This document shows positions 50,147 through 59,571 of a stretch of DNA of 64,000 nt, piece after piece. Where the stretch lies: contig CAIXKE010000097.1 in the NCBI GenBank assembly GCA_903919975.1, positions 1-64,000 on the forward strand. Reading direction: 5' to 3'. This DNA is from Akkermansiaceae bacterium. Its GTDB lineage: Bacteria > Verrucomicrobiota > Verrucomicrobiia > Verrucomicrobiales > Akkermansiaceae. How positions within the stretch are numbered: the first letter of the stretch is position 1; each line of letters begins with the position of its first letter. Under the pieces are notes generated by a model, which worked only from the letters and a program-made list of their open reading frames with translations, searched no databases and was not told where the DNA came from. The translations under genes were made by a program, and so were the position numbers.

Positions 50147-52375
50147 TTATTTGCGACGTTCTTCAAGCACAACTAACCAGTTCATCATGGTGATCGGTGG
50201 CAATTCCACAGGATGCGTGATTGGCCGAAGATTCACCGTAATGCGGTCCGGCGCAAATGCCTCCCCGCTCACCGTCTTGGAATCCAATGGACGAGTAGCA
50301 TCAACGGCGTCCTCACTCGCCAGAGAGCCCACCTGCCCATCCAAATTCACAGCTCGCGGATCTACTTCCAAGCCGTAACGCTTCTCAGGAACGAACAACG
50401 AACAAGGCGGATAATACCCTTCAGCGGGCGGAGTATATCCCGTGGGGGGCGTCGTCGCATATTGGACGATGTTGAAATCATCACCGATATAAGACCGAAG
50501 ATTACTGACTAAGGAAAAACCCTTTGGAAAGGCCGTGAAATCCGCACACTCCTGCAAAACCAAACCATAGTCCAAGTCCGTGCACGGAATCGCCGGCTTA
50601 GTCAGAAAAAAACTGCCGGTGGCCGTCGTGTAATCGACGTTCACCGCAAGAGAATGATTCACCGAAGCATCATCCGCATTGAGAGAGGCTAAGAAATTTT
50701 TAAACCTCTGGGGATAAATCCAGACACACCATTGATTGGATAATGGCCGTTTCTTGATTTCGAATGGATAACTCGGCTTATAATAACCCGATTTAAAAGC
50801 ACCGACCACAGGATCGCCGAAACGGGCATTATTATAGGTCACTGAACCAGTCATGCCCATTTGATAACCAAAAACGCCACTCGCTCCGTAGGCCAAGTCC
50901 ACTACAGCGGTGCCAAAATTATAAGTAGAGTCCTCGTTACAAGCAAACAGATAGCCTGGAGGAAGGCCGGCGACACCACTTGAAATCAAGTTGATGTCCA
51001 GATTCACCCGATTGCCAGCCTTGAGGTAAGAGAAGCGCAGATGGGTCGGTTCACTATCTGTGCTGCTCTTCGTTTGTGTGATGTCCAAGCGCATCGCACA
51101 TTGAAGGGCACCCACCGAGTAGTTGTTCCAAGTGGTAGTCGATACTGTGTTAGTCTCGGCAGCGTGTGCAAGCCGGTCAAAGAAATCCGGGCCGCGGTTA
51201 ATCGGAATAAAGGCCACGCGTCCGCTTTCCGATGCAAGGGAAACAGGGAAAAACTCGCCTTCTGTCACTTGGTAGGCTTCACGCACTCCGGGCGTGAAAG
51301 GATTATCGGGGACACTTTTCCCTCCAATCATCGCATCGTTCGGCAAGGTCATTCCCCGCCGACTGGCCAGCGTAACACGGTTTTCATCATCCGCTTCAGC
51401 GACACCCAAAGCTCCCTGCACTTCCGCCTTACCCGCGAAGACTCCGCCTTTGATACTCACATTTTGCCATGCATCGCCCGAAGCATATTGACCGAGCGAC
51501 AAGAACGAAGATGCGGAAATCGCCAACTGAGAGGGAATTTCGTAAATCGAGATCACGAAGTCGCGCGGTACCTTGACGGTTGCGGTCTTATCATCGTCGT
51601 GGTCCGCCAAATCCATCGTAAAAGCCCACCAGTTGCGCTTCGCCACGAACGGGTCACCCTGCTTGGCATAACCAAAGTTGATTGCGGGATACTTTAGGAT
51701 ATTGAATTTGGAGTAAGTTGCAACAGGCAAGCCGTATGCACGATCACCATCGCCATTCAGAACTTTATCTTTCAAATAGCTTTCCGCTAGCGCCCCATAA
51801 AACTTATCGTTCGTAATAATCGGATAAGCCGAATCACGCACGGTCGTCAGGTAATCGTTCGTCTGGAGCGGAACAGGGAATCCGGTTCCGAGGCTCCGGT
51901 TGATTCCAGCTGAGGCGTAGCTGGTGTCCAAATTGTCATTAACCCCGGCAATCTGATGAAAAATCCGATTCGCGCTGGTAAGGGTTGAATCACCGGAATT
52001 TCCCTTCTTGAGTGTTGAGGCATCGAGCTTGGCGAGTAGCTCGGGCGAAATTGAAGTCCGGGCATTACTTATGGCGAGCGATTCATCGAAAATGTTCCGC
52101 CAGCGCAAGGGATTGGAAATCGTCGTGCTGGAACCGGAACCGCTTTGCATCGCGCGGATTGCACGGTTCGGGGTAATCGCCACGATCGAGCGCAAGATCG
52201 CGTCCTCCTTCTCGCTGTAGTCATTGCGCAGCTGCACTTGAGATTGCATGACCTGGGTTGCCATCGCTTGGCGATAGGTAAACACCATCAACATGGTGAG
52301 AATCGCCCCGGTGGTGAGCACTAGCACATAGGAAATGAAACCGGGTTTGCCGGGTTTAGGTGATGAGGTTTTCAT
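50147..52375 (-). CDS. Large PilX-like prepilin-cassette protein
   Basis: 742 residues. A short basic leader and one hydrophobic helix (GFISYVLVLTTGAILTMLMVFTYRQ) are followed by a long exported beta-rich region with no recognised family. The N-terminal layout is like PilX or other minor pilin-assembly proteins; the middle contains SFLSLGQYASGDAWQNVSIKGG and a KGGVFAGKAEVQG stretch that looks like a beta-helical turn. Its start overlaps the stop of the preceding prepilin in ATGA (52372-52375). It resembles the Verru_Chthon cassette style of this phylum, but I cannot confirm that family. Confidence 0.7.
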   Translation of the reverse strand: MKTSSPKPGKPGFISYVLVLTTGAILTMLMVFTYRQAMATQVMQSQVQLRNDYSEKEDAILRSIVAITPNRAIRAMQSGSGSSTTISNPLRWRNIFDESLAISNARTSISPELLAKLDASTLKKGNSGDSTLTSANRIFHQIAGVNDNLDTSYASAGINRSLGTGFPVPLQTNDYLTTVRDSAYPIITNDKFYGALAESYLKDKVLNGDGDRAYGLPVATYSKFNILKYPAINFGYAKQGDPFVAKRNWWAFTMDLADHDDDKTATVKVPRDFVISIYEIPSQLAISASSFLSLGQYASGDAWQNVSIKGGVFAGKAEVQGALGVAEADDENRVTLASRRGMTLPNDAMIGGKSVPDNPFTPGVREAYQVTEGEFFPVSLASESGRVAFIPINRGPDFFDRLAHAAETNTVSTTTWNNYSVGALQCAMRLDITQTKSSTDSEPTHLRFSYLKAGNRVNLDINLISSGVAGLPPGYLFACNEDSTYNFGTAVVDLAYGASGVFGYQMGMTGSVTYNNARFGDPVVGAFKSGYYKPSYPFEIKKRPLSNQWCVWIYPQRFKNFLASLNADDASVNHSLAVNVDYTTATGSFFLTKPAIPCTDLDYGLVLQECADFTAFPKGFSLVSNLRSYIGDDFNIVQYATTPPTGYTPPAEGYYPPCSLFVPEKRYGLEVDPRAVNLDGQVGSLASEDAVDATRPLDSKTVSGEAFAPDRITVNLRPITHPVELPPITMMNWLVVLEERRK

Positions 52376-52905
52376 TGTTGCATGGTTCCCGAGTAAGTGA
52401 TGAGTTCGCCCGCAGGTCCTGTAATGCTCATGCGCAGCACACCTTGATCTATCGTAAATTCCACATTATCCGCCTGATTCGTAACGGCCCACTCCGGATC
52501 TCCCAAGACTCCGGAGGGATACGGCACAACGTAGTAATATAGAGAGGGTCCGGTTCCACGGTTTTCAAAAGAGAGAATCGATGCCCGCATCGTTCCATCG
52601 GGCTGGCGGAAATTGAGCACCACTACCGGTGAGGTAGTCAGGCGCGGGTTTCTTCCTGCCTTTGCATCATCCAGGGAATCATGCAGGCGGAAACGGTCTG
52701 CCTTGCCCACCAGCTTGCTGACATAGGTGCTGATGATCGGTGCCTCGACCGAAAGGAATTCCTGAGCCTTGTAGATATTGAGAAAAGCGAGCTGCTGATT
52801 GAATAAGGCCAGGAGCATCGCTCCGGTCATCATGCCCATCATGATCGCCACCGTCAGTTCGACGAGTGTGAAGCCACGCAGCTTTGAGTAGTAGCTTGAT
52901 TTCAT
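52372..52905 (-). CDS. Prepilin-like protein (type IV pilin/pseudopilin signal)
   Basis: 177 residues. The prepilin motif is RG|FTLVELTVAIMMG with glutamate at +5 of the mature protein, followed by a hydrophobic helix and a globular beta domain (PVVVLNFRQPDGTMRA, GTGPSLYYYVVPYPSG). Processing by a prepilin peptidase and assembly into a type II secretion or pilus-like fibre is expected for this signal. Both ends overlap neighbours by four bases, showing tight coupling. Confidence 0.9.
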   Translation of the reverse strand: MKSSYYSKLRGFTLVELTVAIMMGMMTGAMLLALFNQQLAFLNIYKAQEFLSVEAPIISTYVSKLVGKADRFRLHDSLDDAKAGRNPRLTTSPVVVLNFRQPDGTMRASILSFENRGTGPSLYYYVVPYPSGVLGDPEWAVTNQADNVEFTIDQGVLRMSITGPAGELITYSGTMQQ

Positions 52906-53420
52906 TGGGCACGAAGTATCGTTCGAGATTTCGCATACCGCCGGTTACCCACGGTGTAAGTCATGACACTCTGGATTTTCCAAACCTTCATCGCAGCAGG
53001 ATTGGTGGACACTGTACCAACGCCACCATCGATAGGATAGTTGTTGCTATTGGGAAAGCGGGTGCGCGTCACCGTGCCAAGGATCTGCGTGTTACCAGGC
53101 AGACGGCCGATTTCCACCGAACTCTCACGGGTCGCAGGAAATGCAGGCCATGGCGAATCACTGGCCAGCAGATTTTCAAACGGGGTGCGCTCCGCATACG
53201 CCCGTTCATAAGTCATGTAGGCATCAGTCAAGGTTTGTTGTAGCCCCCATTGCCTTGGTGTCAAAATGTTGAGCGAGAGCTTGAGTAAGATCAGACCAAT
53301 GAAGGTAAGAATCGAGAGCGAGATGCCAGCTTCGATCAAGAGCATTCCGCGCCGCAGTGATCGCGCCTTGCGGAATCGAAGAAAACTCTTAAAAGTGCCG
53401 CCATGAACCGGTTGTTTCAT
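52902..53420 (-). CDS. Prepilin-like protein with atypical cleavage site
   Basis: 172 residues from the ATG at 53418-53420, the only plausible start before the motif. A 24-residue basic leader ends RRG|MLLIEAGISLSILTFIG, where methionine replaces the usual phenylalanine but glutamate +5 is kept. The globular part follows (TPRQWGLQQTLTDAYMTYERAYAERTPF quoted in part: TPRQWGLQQ). Its start overlaps by 18 bases with the start of the divergent gene at 53403, so each promoter must lie inside the other gene. Confidence 0.85.
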   Translation of the reverse strand: MKQPVHGGTFKSFLRFRKARSLRRGMLLIEAGISLSILTFIGLILLKLSLNILTPRQWGLQQTLTDAYMTYERAYAERTPFENLLASDSPWPAFPATRESSVEIGRLPGNTQILGTVTRTRFPNSNNYPIDGGVGTVSTNPAAMKVWKIQSVMTYTVGNRRYAKSRTILRAQ

Positions 53421-53999
53421 CTCTGGGCGGCGATCTCCTCGCTTTTCTTCCTCACTGCAGCTGCGGTCACGGCCCAAGCCATCCTTGAGCCGCCCTTCGG
53501 GTTGCATTGGGGAGATTCTCCGGAAAAATTGGTGGTTTGGGCTGCCCGACATTCCTTGGACGTTACGATCACCCTGCCCGGAGATCAACCCGGATTGCGG
53601 ATTCTTAAGATCAATCCCCGCAAGGGATTTCTCCCCGAGACCAAGGCCAGTGCGGTGGAGGGGCGCTTCCTCGGTGGAAAACTTTACGAACTCACCGTCC
53701 ATTATTTCGATCCGGAAGCCTCGGCAGACCTGATGCAATCCCGGTTCGACGAACTCCGCAAACAAGTCTCCCTTGAACATGGAAAAATCCTCACCAACCA
53801 ACAGCAGAGGCTGGTCGAGGATCAATTCGTAACTCGGACTCAATCGTTTCATCGGGAACCTGTAAAAGGGTTGTTCCTGCTCCTCGCATTCACCGAGGTG
53901 GAAGACTTGCTACGTAAATCCAAGGATGCACGTTTTTCGCTGATCTATCGCAACGAAAACTTCAAAAAGGATTTGGAAAAAGAACTGAAGAAACCGTGA
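53403..53999 (+). CDS. Exported protein of unknown function, divergent from the prepilin genes
   Basis: 198 residues with signal peptide MNRLFHLWAAISSLFFLTA, cleaved near AQA. A compact alpha/beta domain follows (PPFGLHWGDSPEKLVVWAA, DPEASADLMQSRFDELRKQV). No family recognised; the opening FGLHWGDS is reminiscent of small periplasmic proteins with an IWG-type start, but that is not a firm match. Its ATG overlaps the divergent prepilin ATG. The stop lies one base from the convergent gene at 54001. Confidence 0.8.
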   Translation: MNRLFHLWAAISSLFFLTAAAVTAQAILEPPFGLHWGDSPEKLVVWAARHSLDVTITLPGDQPGLRILKINPRKGFLPETKASAVEGRFLGGKLYELTVHYFDPEASADLMQSRFDELRKQVSLEHGKILTNQQQRLVEDQFVTRTQSFHREPVKGLFLLLAFTEVEDLLRKSKDARFSLIYRNENFKKDLEKELKKP

Positions 54000-54000
54000 A

Positions 54001-55101
54001 TCACTCGATCGTGGTGAACGTTCCTTTGACTTTCATCGTCCGGTCGAGATTGAAACTCACATAAGCCAAGCGGTCAGTTCCAAAGGGCGTTTTCGTGATC
54101 AATTCGATCGTCCATATTCCATCTTCTTCAAACACCGATTCATAGCCCTTCAAAACCAGGACACGACTGTTGGGCACGGAATCGTTGATGATGAGAGACG
54201 ATCCCGGAATGATCTTGCCTTCCACGCCGAGTTGGGGGTCCCCCTTGTATGCTTGAGCATAGGTCGTCGAACTCGGATAAAGATCATTCATGGTAAGTGT
54301 CAACTGGGGCGCGGAATAGCGGACCAGTTGGCCTGACGTGATTCCATTGATGGAACCATCCGCCACCGGCCAAACTTGAATAAACTTGGATTCGATCGTC
54401 ATGGGTGGGACCGAATAATCCTCCCGAATATCTGGCAGAGATTTCACGGTAAACCGCTCTTCTCCCCGGATTTTTGTCAAATTCGAACCGGGAATCGAGG
54501 TAAGACTGTAAGTCAAAGTCTGCGTTCCATTATCGGCAATGGAAGACGCGGTGAGCTGCGTGGCTTGGTTGCGGTCAATACCAACTCCAGTCCCGCCCAC
54601 CCCGTAAGATTGCACGTGGCGATAGATATTGACACTCTTTGACGCCTCGGGGTCGGTCGCTCCTTTAAGAAGACCGCCAATCACAATATCGACACTGAAC
54701 GACTGATCCGCCCGTGTTCTAGGCATTCTCGGTGTTGGAGACAATCCTTCAGCTATTTCAGCTGCAATTGCGGCTTGAGGATTGGGATCTTCCACGGTGC
54801 GGATATACACCGCGCCGCTTGGAATATAGGATGCAACGTAGTTGCTGCTGAGGAGGTATTCCGTAATAACACCAGTTGTGGGCAATGTATTCAAGGTCCA
54901 CAGCTCGAAGCGAGCACCATTCTCTTTGATCTCGAGCGCCGAAAGCTGTTCGCCATTGGCGGCAACTGAAGCCGAAGCATCCCACGCCACCGCGCTGGGT
55001 GTTTGGAATTGTCGGATAAGATTGATGTAATTATCAGATTCAGCGGCGTAGGCCAAACCGCATGAAAACGACGCAAAAATGATAGAATATGGAATTTTCA
55101 T
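54001..55101 (-). CDS. Exported protein of the prepilin cassette, unknown family
   Basis: 366 residues with signal peptide ending near CGLAYAAE. Long beta-rich region, with a proline-rich turn near 120 (GLSPTPRMPRTRADQ), SVDIVIGGLLKGATDPE, and a final fibre-like domain (TIELITKTPFGTDRLAYVSFNLDRTMKVKGTF, beginning TIELITKTPFG). No family recognised. It is 9 bases from the next gene upstream and in the same orientation as the prepilins beyond the inserted plus-strand gene. Confidence 0.75.
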   Translation of the reverse strand: MKIPYSIIFASFSCGLAYAAESDNYINLIRQFQTPSAVAWDASASVAANGEQLSALEIKENGARFELWTLNTLPTTGVITEYLLSSNYVASYIPSGAVYIRTVEDPNPQAAIAAEIAEGLSPTPRMPRTRADQSFSVDIVIGGLLKGATDPEASKSVNIYRHVQSYGVGGTGVGIDRNQATQLTASSIADNGTQTLTYSLTSIPGSNLTKIRGEERFTVKSLPDIREDYSVPPMTIESKFIQVWPVADGSINGITSGQLVRYSAPQLTLTMNDLYPSSTTYAQAYKGDPQLGVEGKIIPGSSLIINDSVPNSRVLVLKGYESVFEEDGIWTIELITKTPFGTDRLAYVSFNLDRTMKVKGTFTTIE

Positions 55102-55110
55102 AATTTTGGT

Positions 55111-55752
55111 TCAGGGTTTAGATTTTGGTTGAGATACTTCAACAGGAACTTTAGGAGGCAACACGGATATCGGCCCGCCTTGATAGGTTGCGATGATCAA
55201 GTTGCCGGACTTTACGATTTTCTTTTGGGTTTCCTCGGGGAGAGGGCTATTGCCTTCCGCCTGGGGCTGTGTGACTTCCACTGTGGTGATCCAACCGCGG
55301 TTGAGTGCGTAAAACGCCGCCCAACCCATAAGTTTGGATCCCCTTTGGTAAGTGAGGCGACCAGCCATGGTTTTGGGGATTTGTATAACCGCCCGCTTCG
55401 GTACCAAGGTCGCCATCCCGTTGAAACAAATGATGTCCGATTGGGCGAGCAAACTTGGGGGTGATTCGGTCTTCTCAGCCTCGGCATCTTTCGCCAGATC
55501 GGCACCCTTCCCTGCATTGACGCCTTTCCCTAGATCGGAGCCTTTCGCGGGATCGGAGCCCTTCACCGGGGTGCCAGATTTAACCGCGGCCAGCTTGCGC
55601 ATCGGATCTTCCTGCGCCGCCTTACGATACTGCAAGGACAACTCATCATGGGTAGTCGCGTCACGCATCGGTGGCTTGGCAGATGCTGTCAAGGCTCCTA
55701 ACAGGGAAATTGCAATCCAAGGTTTCATTATGGGAATGGGAGAAATTATCAT
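55111..55752 (-). CDS. Exported protein with GSDPAKG-type repeats
   Basis: 213 residues if it starts at the ATG overlapping the previous stop (ATGA, 55749-55752); an internal ATG at 55728 gives 205 and a tidier leader. After the signal peptide there is a repetitive linker near 60-95 (GSDPAKG, GSDLGKG, NAGKG, ADLAKD) and then a small globular domain (SDIICFNGMATLVPKRAVIQ, GRLTYQRGSKLMGW). No family recognised. The repeats suggest a flexible tether within the envelope. Confidence 0.75.
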   Translation of the reverse strand: MIISPIPIMKPWIAISLLGALTASAKPPMRDATTHDELSLQYRKAAQEDPMRKLAAVKSGTPVKGSDPAKGSDLGKGVNAGKGADLAKDAEAEKTESPPSLLAQSDIICFNGMATLVPKRAVIQIPKTMAGRLTYQRGSKLMGWAAFYALNRGWITTVEVTQPQAEGNSPLPEETQKKIVKSGNLIIATYQGGPISVLPPKVPVEVSQPKSKP

Positions 55753-56615
55753 TTGCGTTCGTCGTCAACCCCGCCTGAAGGATCGATCGCACCATTCGGG
55801 CCGCCCGATCCTTTGCCGGGATTCGAGGAATCGACTCCATCGAGGTTGTTGCCATGGCCGTTGTTCGAATGCTTGGAGCTAAGGGTCACCAGCAACACTT
55901 GATCTTGGTAGTCAAAGGTGTCGTGCGCATGATCCACATTGCCAAGTTCCATCAAAACAAGCACACTGAGCGGGCCGATTTTCACTTTGCCTGATGCATC
56001 GAGATATGGCTTGAGGTAACTGGCCAAGCTAGGCGACTGCCCTAGGGGAAAATGGGTCGGCGGAGTATCGCCGTTGACCAATGATACAACCTGCTGATTC
56101 GAGCTCTGCGTTGTGTAAAACGGGCTCCAAACGCCATCTTGCACATACCGACCGCCGAAATCGATGGTGGTGTTCGCGGGAAGCTTCTTAATATAAAGCG
56201 AATAGGAGGAATCCACATCTGGTTGGGTGCCGTAAAAGAGCTGCTTGTAAGATTCTCCATTCACACTCATCCGTGCCTCGGTATTGAGCGGCGTGGCACC
56301 TTGGGCGGGATTGGACGAAGTAATTCCTGTTCCAACCGGTTGGACGGAGACAAACATGGGTTTAGTCAGATAGAGTGTGCCGGGAGGATTGATTGTAGCC
56401 ACATCACTCACCTTGCTGGGATAGAGAATGTTCCACTTCAGAGTCGGTTTAGAACCTGTCTGCACAATGGTTGGAGAAGCCGTCATGATCCCGGAGGGAG
56501 AGGCCGGAATCCGGTCGGGGGGAGAGGAGCCACTACCGGGAGCAGCAAAGGTGGCATAGGATCCAAGGCCGCAGATGGCGATGGTTGAAACAGCAATTTT
56601 ACAATTGGTTTTCAT
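55749..56615 (-). CDS. Exported beta-rich protein with Gly/Asn-rich tail
   Basis: 288 residues: signal peptide (cleaved near ATFAA), proline/serine linker, a beta-sandwich-like body (LKWNILYPSKVSDVATIN, SYSLYIKKLPANTTIDFGG), and from about 248 a low-complexity tail rich in glycine, asparagine and aspartate (SKHSNNGHGNNLDG). I recognise no family. Its body could be a pilus-associated adhesin or shaft subunit. It is coupled to the repeat protein downstream by a four-base overlap. Confidence 0.75.
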   Translation of the reverse strand: MKTNCKIAVSTIAICGLGSYATFAAPGSGSSPPDRIPASPSGIMTASPTIVQTGSKPTLKWNILYPSKVSDVATINPPGTLYLTKPMFVSVQPVGTGITSSNPAQGATPLNTEARMSVNGESYKQLFYGTQPDVDSSYSLYIKKLPANTTIDFGGRYVQDGVWSPFYTTQSSNQQVVSLVNGDTPPTHFPLGQSPSLASYLKPYLDASGKVKIGPLSVLVLMELGNVDHAHDTFDYQDQVLLVTLSSKHSNNGHGNNLDGVDSSNPGKGSGGPNGAIDPSGGVDDERK

Positions 56616-56711
56616 GGCGTTTTAACAGTTTGGGATTTGGTCGGGGTTGAGCTTAATCGGGGTCGGGTTTGTGATGTGAAATTGTATGATAGAGATATCA
56701 GAATGAAAGGT

Positions 56712-57506
56712 TCAAGGTTGTGGCAAGGCAAGGCGACCGGTCCAGTCACGCCATGGACCTACGGGCACCTGCTGTTCGTCCATAAAACGCCACTCAACAC
56801 GCTCTCCGCTGCGGAGCTTCAGAAAATCACGGACGGCCGGGCTAATGTCGATGCCAGCCGACTGGTTTTGGTTCGAACGGGGGGATTCATTACCGAAAAC
56901 GTATTGCCAATGATCGACCTCGAACGGTCCGACATCCTCCCATTGTGCGTAACAGACTTGGCCGGCATGATGAATCGCCACCCAGCGGCCCTTACAGACC
57001 GAAATGCCGTCACCACGATAATCTTCCCAGAACCAGGGAATCACTTCCGATGCTTCCGGGCGGTGGACTCCACCTTTCGCGACATCATTGTAGGGCAGCG
57101 CGATGTAAAAAGGATTGAGCTGCGGCGTGAAACCAGCAGGCGCCCAGCCATTGCGATGATCCGGTTGATCATAGCCACCGAAATTTTCCTGCCAGTTTTG
57201 ATCCCATGCACTCTTGTTATTGGGAGTCGGATTGTTCTCGGTCGGCAATTCCCCCACCCAGAACACGGTCGCGGCCACGTTACGCTTCCACGGCGTTGAA
57301 TCGCGCATCGATTCCCGGGATGACTCGATAACCACCCGCGCCGCCGAGGGAATGCCATAGGGATCGCTCAAAGCAGGCAGCGCTTCCCGGCGATTTTCCA
57401 GAAATCGCTCGTGAACTCCAGACAACCGATCCGTCAGGCGCGCACCAGAAGCCGATCCCAAGAGGGCGACAGTGGTAATTCCAAACGCTAAACGGTAAAC
57501 ATTCAT
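56712..57506 (-). CDS. Exported double-psi-barrel-like (RlpA-type) protein
   Basis: 264 residues from the ATG at 57504-57506, with a signal peptide (ITTVALLGSASGA). The central and C-terminal part reads like a double-psi barrel: GVCYAQWEDVGPFEVD-type stretch (YAQWEDVGPFEVD), then AGIDISPAVRDFLKLRSGE. The VGPF and IDISPAV pieces match the RlpA core, which binds naked peptidoglycan strands. Tryptophan- and asparagine-rich loops are unusual for RlpA. It is the first gene of the prepilin cassette on the minus strand. Family call is moderate. Confidence 0.6.
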   Translation of the reverse strand: MNVYRLAFGITTVALLGSASGARLTDRLSGVHERFLENRREALPALSDPYGIPSAARVVIESSRESMRDSTPWKRNVAATVFWVGELPTENNPTPNNKSAWDQNWQENFGGYDQPDHRNGWAPAGFTPQLNPFYIALPYNDVAKGGVHRPEASEVIPWFWEDYRGDGISVCKGRWVAIHHAGQVCYAQWEDVGPFEVDHWQYVFGNESPRSNQNQSAGIDISPAVRDFLKLRSGERVEWRFMDEQQVPVGPWRDWTGRLALPQP

Positions 57507-57795
57507 AGTTTTTGACAATCTTTTAGAAATACCTGTCACATCAATTAACAGTTACACTAAAATTTAAATTCATCTTAACAAGGAAATTCTACTTTCTTTG
57601 AAAGATAAGAAAAGCCCCGGAAAAAACTTTATCTGTTCTTAATCAGCTAGTTACGACTATTTAAGGCCGCGACTACCTCAATCCCTATGATATTTTTTCT
57701 AAAAACATCGAATCGCGGGCAAGAATCCGTGGCGACCATCGCCACAGTTCCAAGGTTAAAATTCCATGTGATCACACAGTAAGCCGTCACCCTGC

Positions 57796-59571
57796 TCAGC
57801 TCTTGACTAGGCCGAACCGGCGCTCCAACTCTCGCATGCCGAATTCGGTCAGCGTCGGACGGCCATCGGCCGTGCAATAGGGCAGTTCGCAAGTGAACAA
57901 TTCCTCGAGTAAAGGCCGGGCCTCGATGAGCCGTGGTTCGATGAAGGCCGCCGCGCGTTTTGCGAGGATGCGCGCGAGGCGATCCAACGCGAAGCGGGCA
58001 CCTGAAACCGGGTCGTGCAACAACTCGTCGAGCATCGCCCCGAGGAATGGGCGCGGATTTTCAATTCCAAGACATGTCGGCAGCGTGCGGATTTGCACGG
58101 TATTTCCCCCGAATGCTTCCACTTCAATACCGGCGTCCGCCAGCGCGAGGCGTTCCCGCAGAAGCAAATCGAGATCCCGCGGATCCAACTCCAGCAGCAC
58201 CGGCACCAACAACCCTTGTGCCACCGCTCCGCTATCCCGCTGCCGCAGCAAGCCATCATAAAAAATCCGTTCCTTCGCCGCCTTGGGATCAAATAAGACC
58301 AAGCCATCCACGCTCTCCATGATGACGAAACGATTCCGCAGCATTCCGATGATCCGGAAATCAGGAGCCCCCCCACCCTGCGCCGTCAGCGGCTGCAAAG
58401 GTTGAAGCTCCCCGGAAACCAAGGGCGACTCCTGCCACGCGGAAAGCAACGGCTGGGGAATATGAAATCCACTCGCTACAGGCACCGGCATCGCCACAGG
58501 TGCCGACAAAGGTGCGTCAGCTCGCTGGGCCACAGACGGCATGATTTCCACGCGATTTAACAGAACCGGCATTCTCGGTGCTGGCGGCTTCAAGCCCTGC
58601 AACACCGCTTCTAAAATCGCATCGCGCACGTCCAGTGGTCGATGAAAACGCACCTCGCGCTTGGCCGGGTGCACATTGACATCCACCAGCGTCGGTTCCA
58701 GATCGAGCCAGAGCCAAGCCGCCGGATGCATTCCATCCGTCACCGCACCGCGAAATCCCTCCGCCAGCGCCCGTGAAATCACCGCATCTTCGACCGGTCG
58801 GCCATTGAGAAATACGAATTGGTGACGCCTCCCCTTCCGCGCATGACTGGCCGGTAACACAAACCCCTCCACTGAGATGCCATTTCCTTGGGTCTGCGGC
58901 AGGGCGATCAATTCCCGCGCCATTTCATTTCCCAGCAAATGCCGCACTCGCTCCACCGCCTTCGCTGCGGCCGGCAAATCGAAAACCTCACGGTCATCCC
59001 GCCGGAGCCGAAACCGCACCCACGGCGCGGCCAGCGCATGCAATCGCAGCTGATGCTCGACGTGCGCCGACTCCGTGGACTCGGCACGCATGAATTTCCG
59101 CCGTGCCGGCATGTTAAAAAACAACGACTTCGCCTCAATCACCGTGCCCGGCGCGCAGCCGGCGTCCCTCACATCGCGGATTTTCCCGCCATCCACCAAA
59201 ATCTCCGTGCCCGCCACCGCATCCGCTTCCCGCGTCACCATTCGGAAACGAGAAACGCTGGCAATGCTCGGCACCGCCTCACCCCGAAACCCCAAAGTCC
59301 GGATCGCCGCCAAATCCCCCGCAAGCCGCAGCTTGCTCGTCGCATGGCGCTCCAATGATAACAGCGCATCCTCGCGCGACATCCCACAACCGTCGTCACT
59401 CACCCGGATCAAGGCCGCGCCGCCTTGGTCCATGTCCACCCGGATCTCGCGCGCGCCGGCATCAATGCTGTTTTCAACCAACTCCTTCACCACCGAAGCT
59501 GGGCGCTCAACCACCTCACCCGCCGCCACCTGGCTGGCAAGAATATCAGGGAGAACTCGGATCTTCGGCAT
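57796..59571 (-). CDS. mutL: DNA mismatch repair protein MutL
   Basis: 591 residues from the ATG at 59569-59571. GHKL ATPase N-terminus: IASQVAAGEVVERP (written here LASQVAAGEVVERP), ELVENSIDAGA, DDGCGM and TLGFRGEA, then VDVNVHPAKREVRF. The C-terminal dimerisation domain ends CELPYCTADGRPTL. The usual DQHAAHERI phrase reads DPKAAKERI here, replacing two conserved histidine/glutamine positions. It lacks the DQHA(X)2E(X)4E endonuclease motif, as in nicking-independent MutL. Length is normal. It is separated from the prepilin cassette by about 290 bases. Confidence 0.95.
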   Translation of the reverse strand: MPKIRVLPDILASQVAAGEVVERPASVVKELVENSIDAGAREIRVDMDQGGAALIRVSDDGCGMSREDALLSLERHATSKLRLAGDLAAIRTLGFRGEAVPSIASVSRFRMVTREADAVAGTEILVDGGKIRDVRDAGCAPGTVIEAKSLFFNMPARRKFMRAESTESAHVEHQLRLHALAAPWVRFRLRRDDREVFDLPAAAKAVERVRHLLGNEMARELIALPQTQGNGISVEGFVLPASHARKGRRHQFVFLNGRPVEDAVISRALAEGFRGAVTDGMHPAAWLWLDLEPTLVDVNVHPAKREVRFHRPLDVRDAILEAVLQGLKPPAPRMPVLLNRVEIMPSVAQRADAPLSAPVAMPVPVASGFHIPQPLLSAWQESPLVSGELQPLQPLTAQGGGAPDFRIIGMLRNRFVIMESVDGLVLFDPKAAKERIFYDGLLRQRDSGAVAQGLLVPVLLELDPRDLDLLLRERLALADAGIEVEAFGGNTVQIRTLPTCLGIENPRPFLGAMLDELLHDPVSGARFALDRLARILAKRAAAFIEPRLIEARPLLEELFTCELPYCTADGRPTLTEFGMRELERRFGLVKS

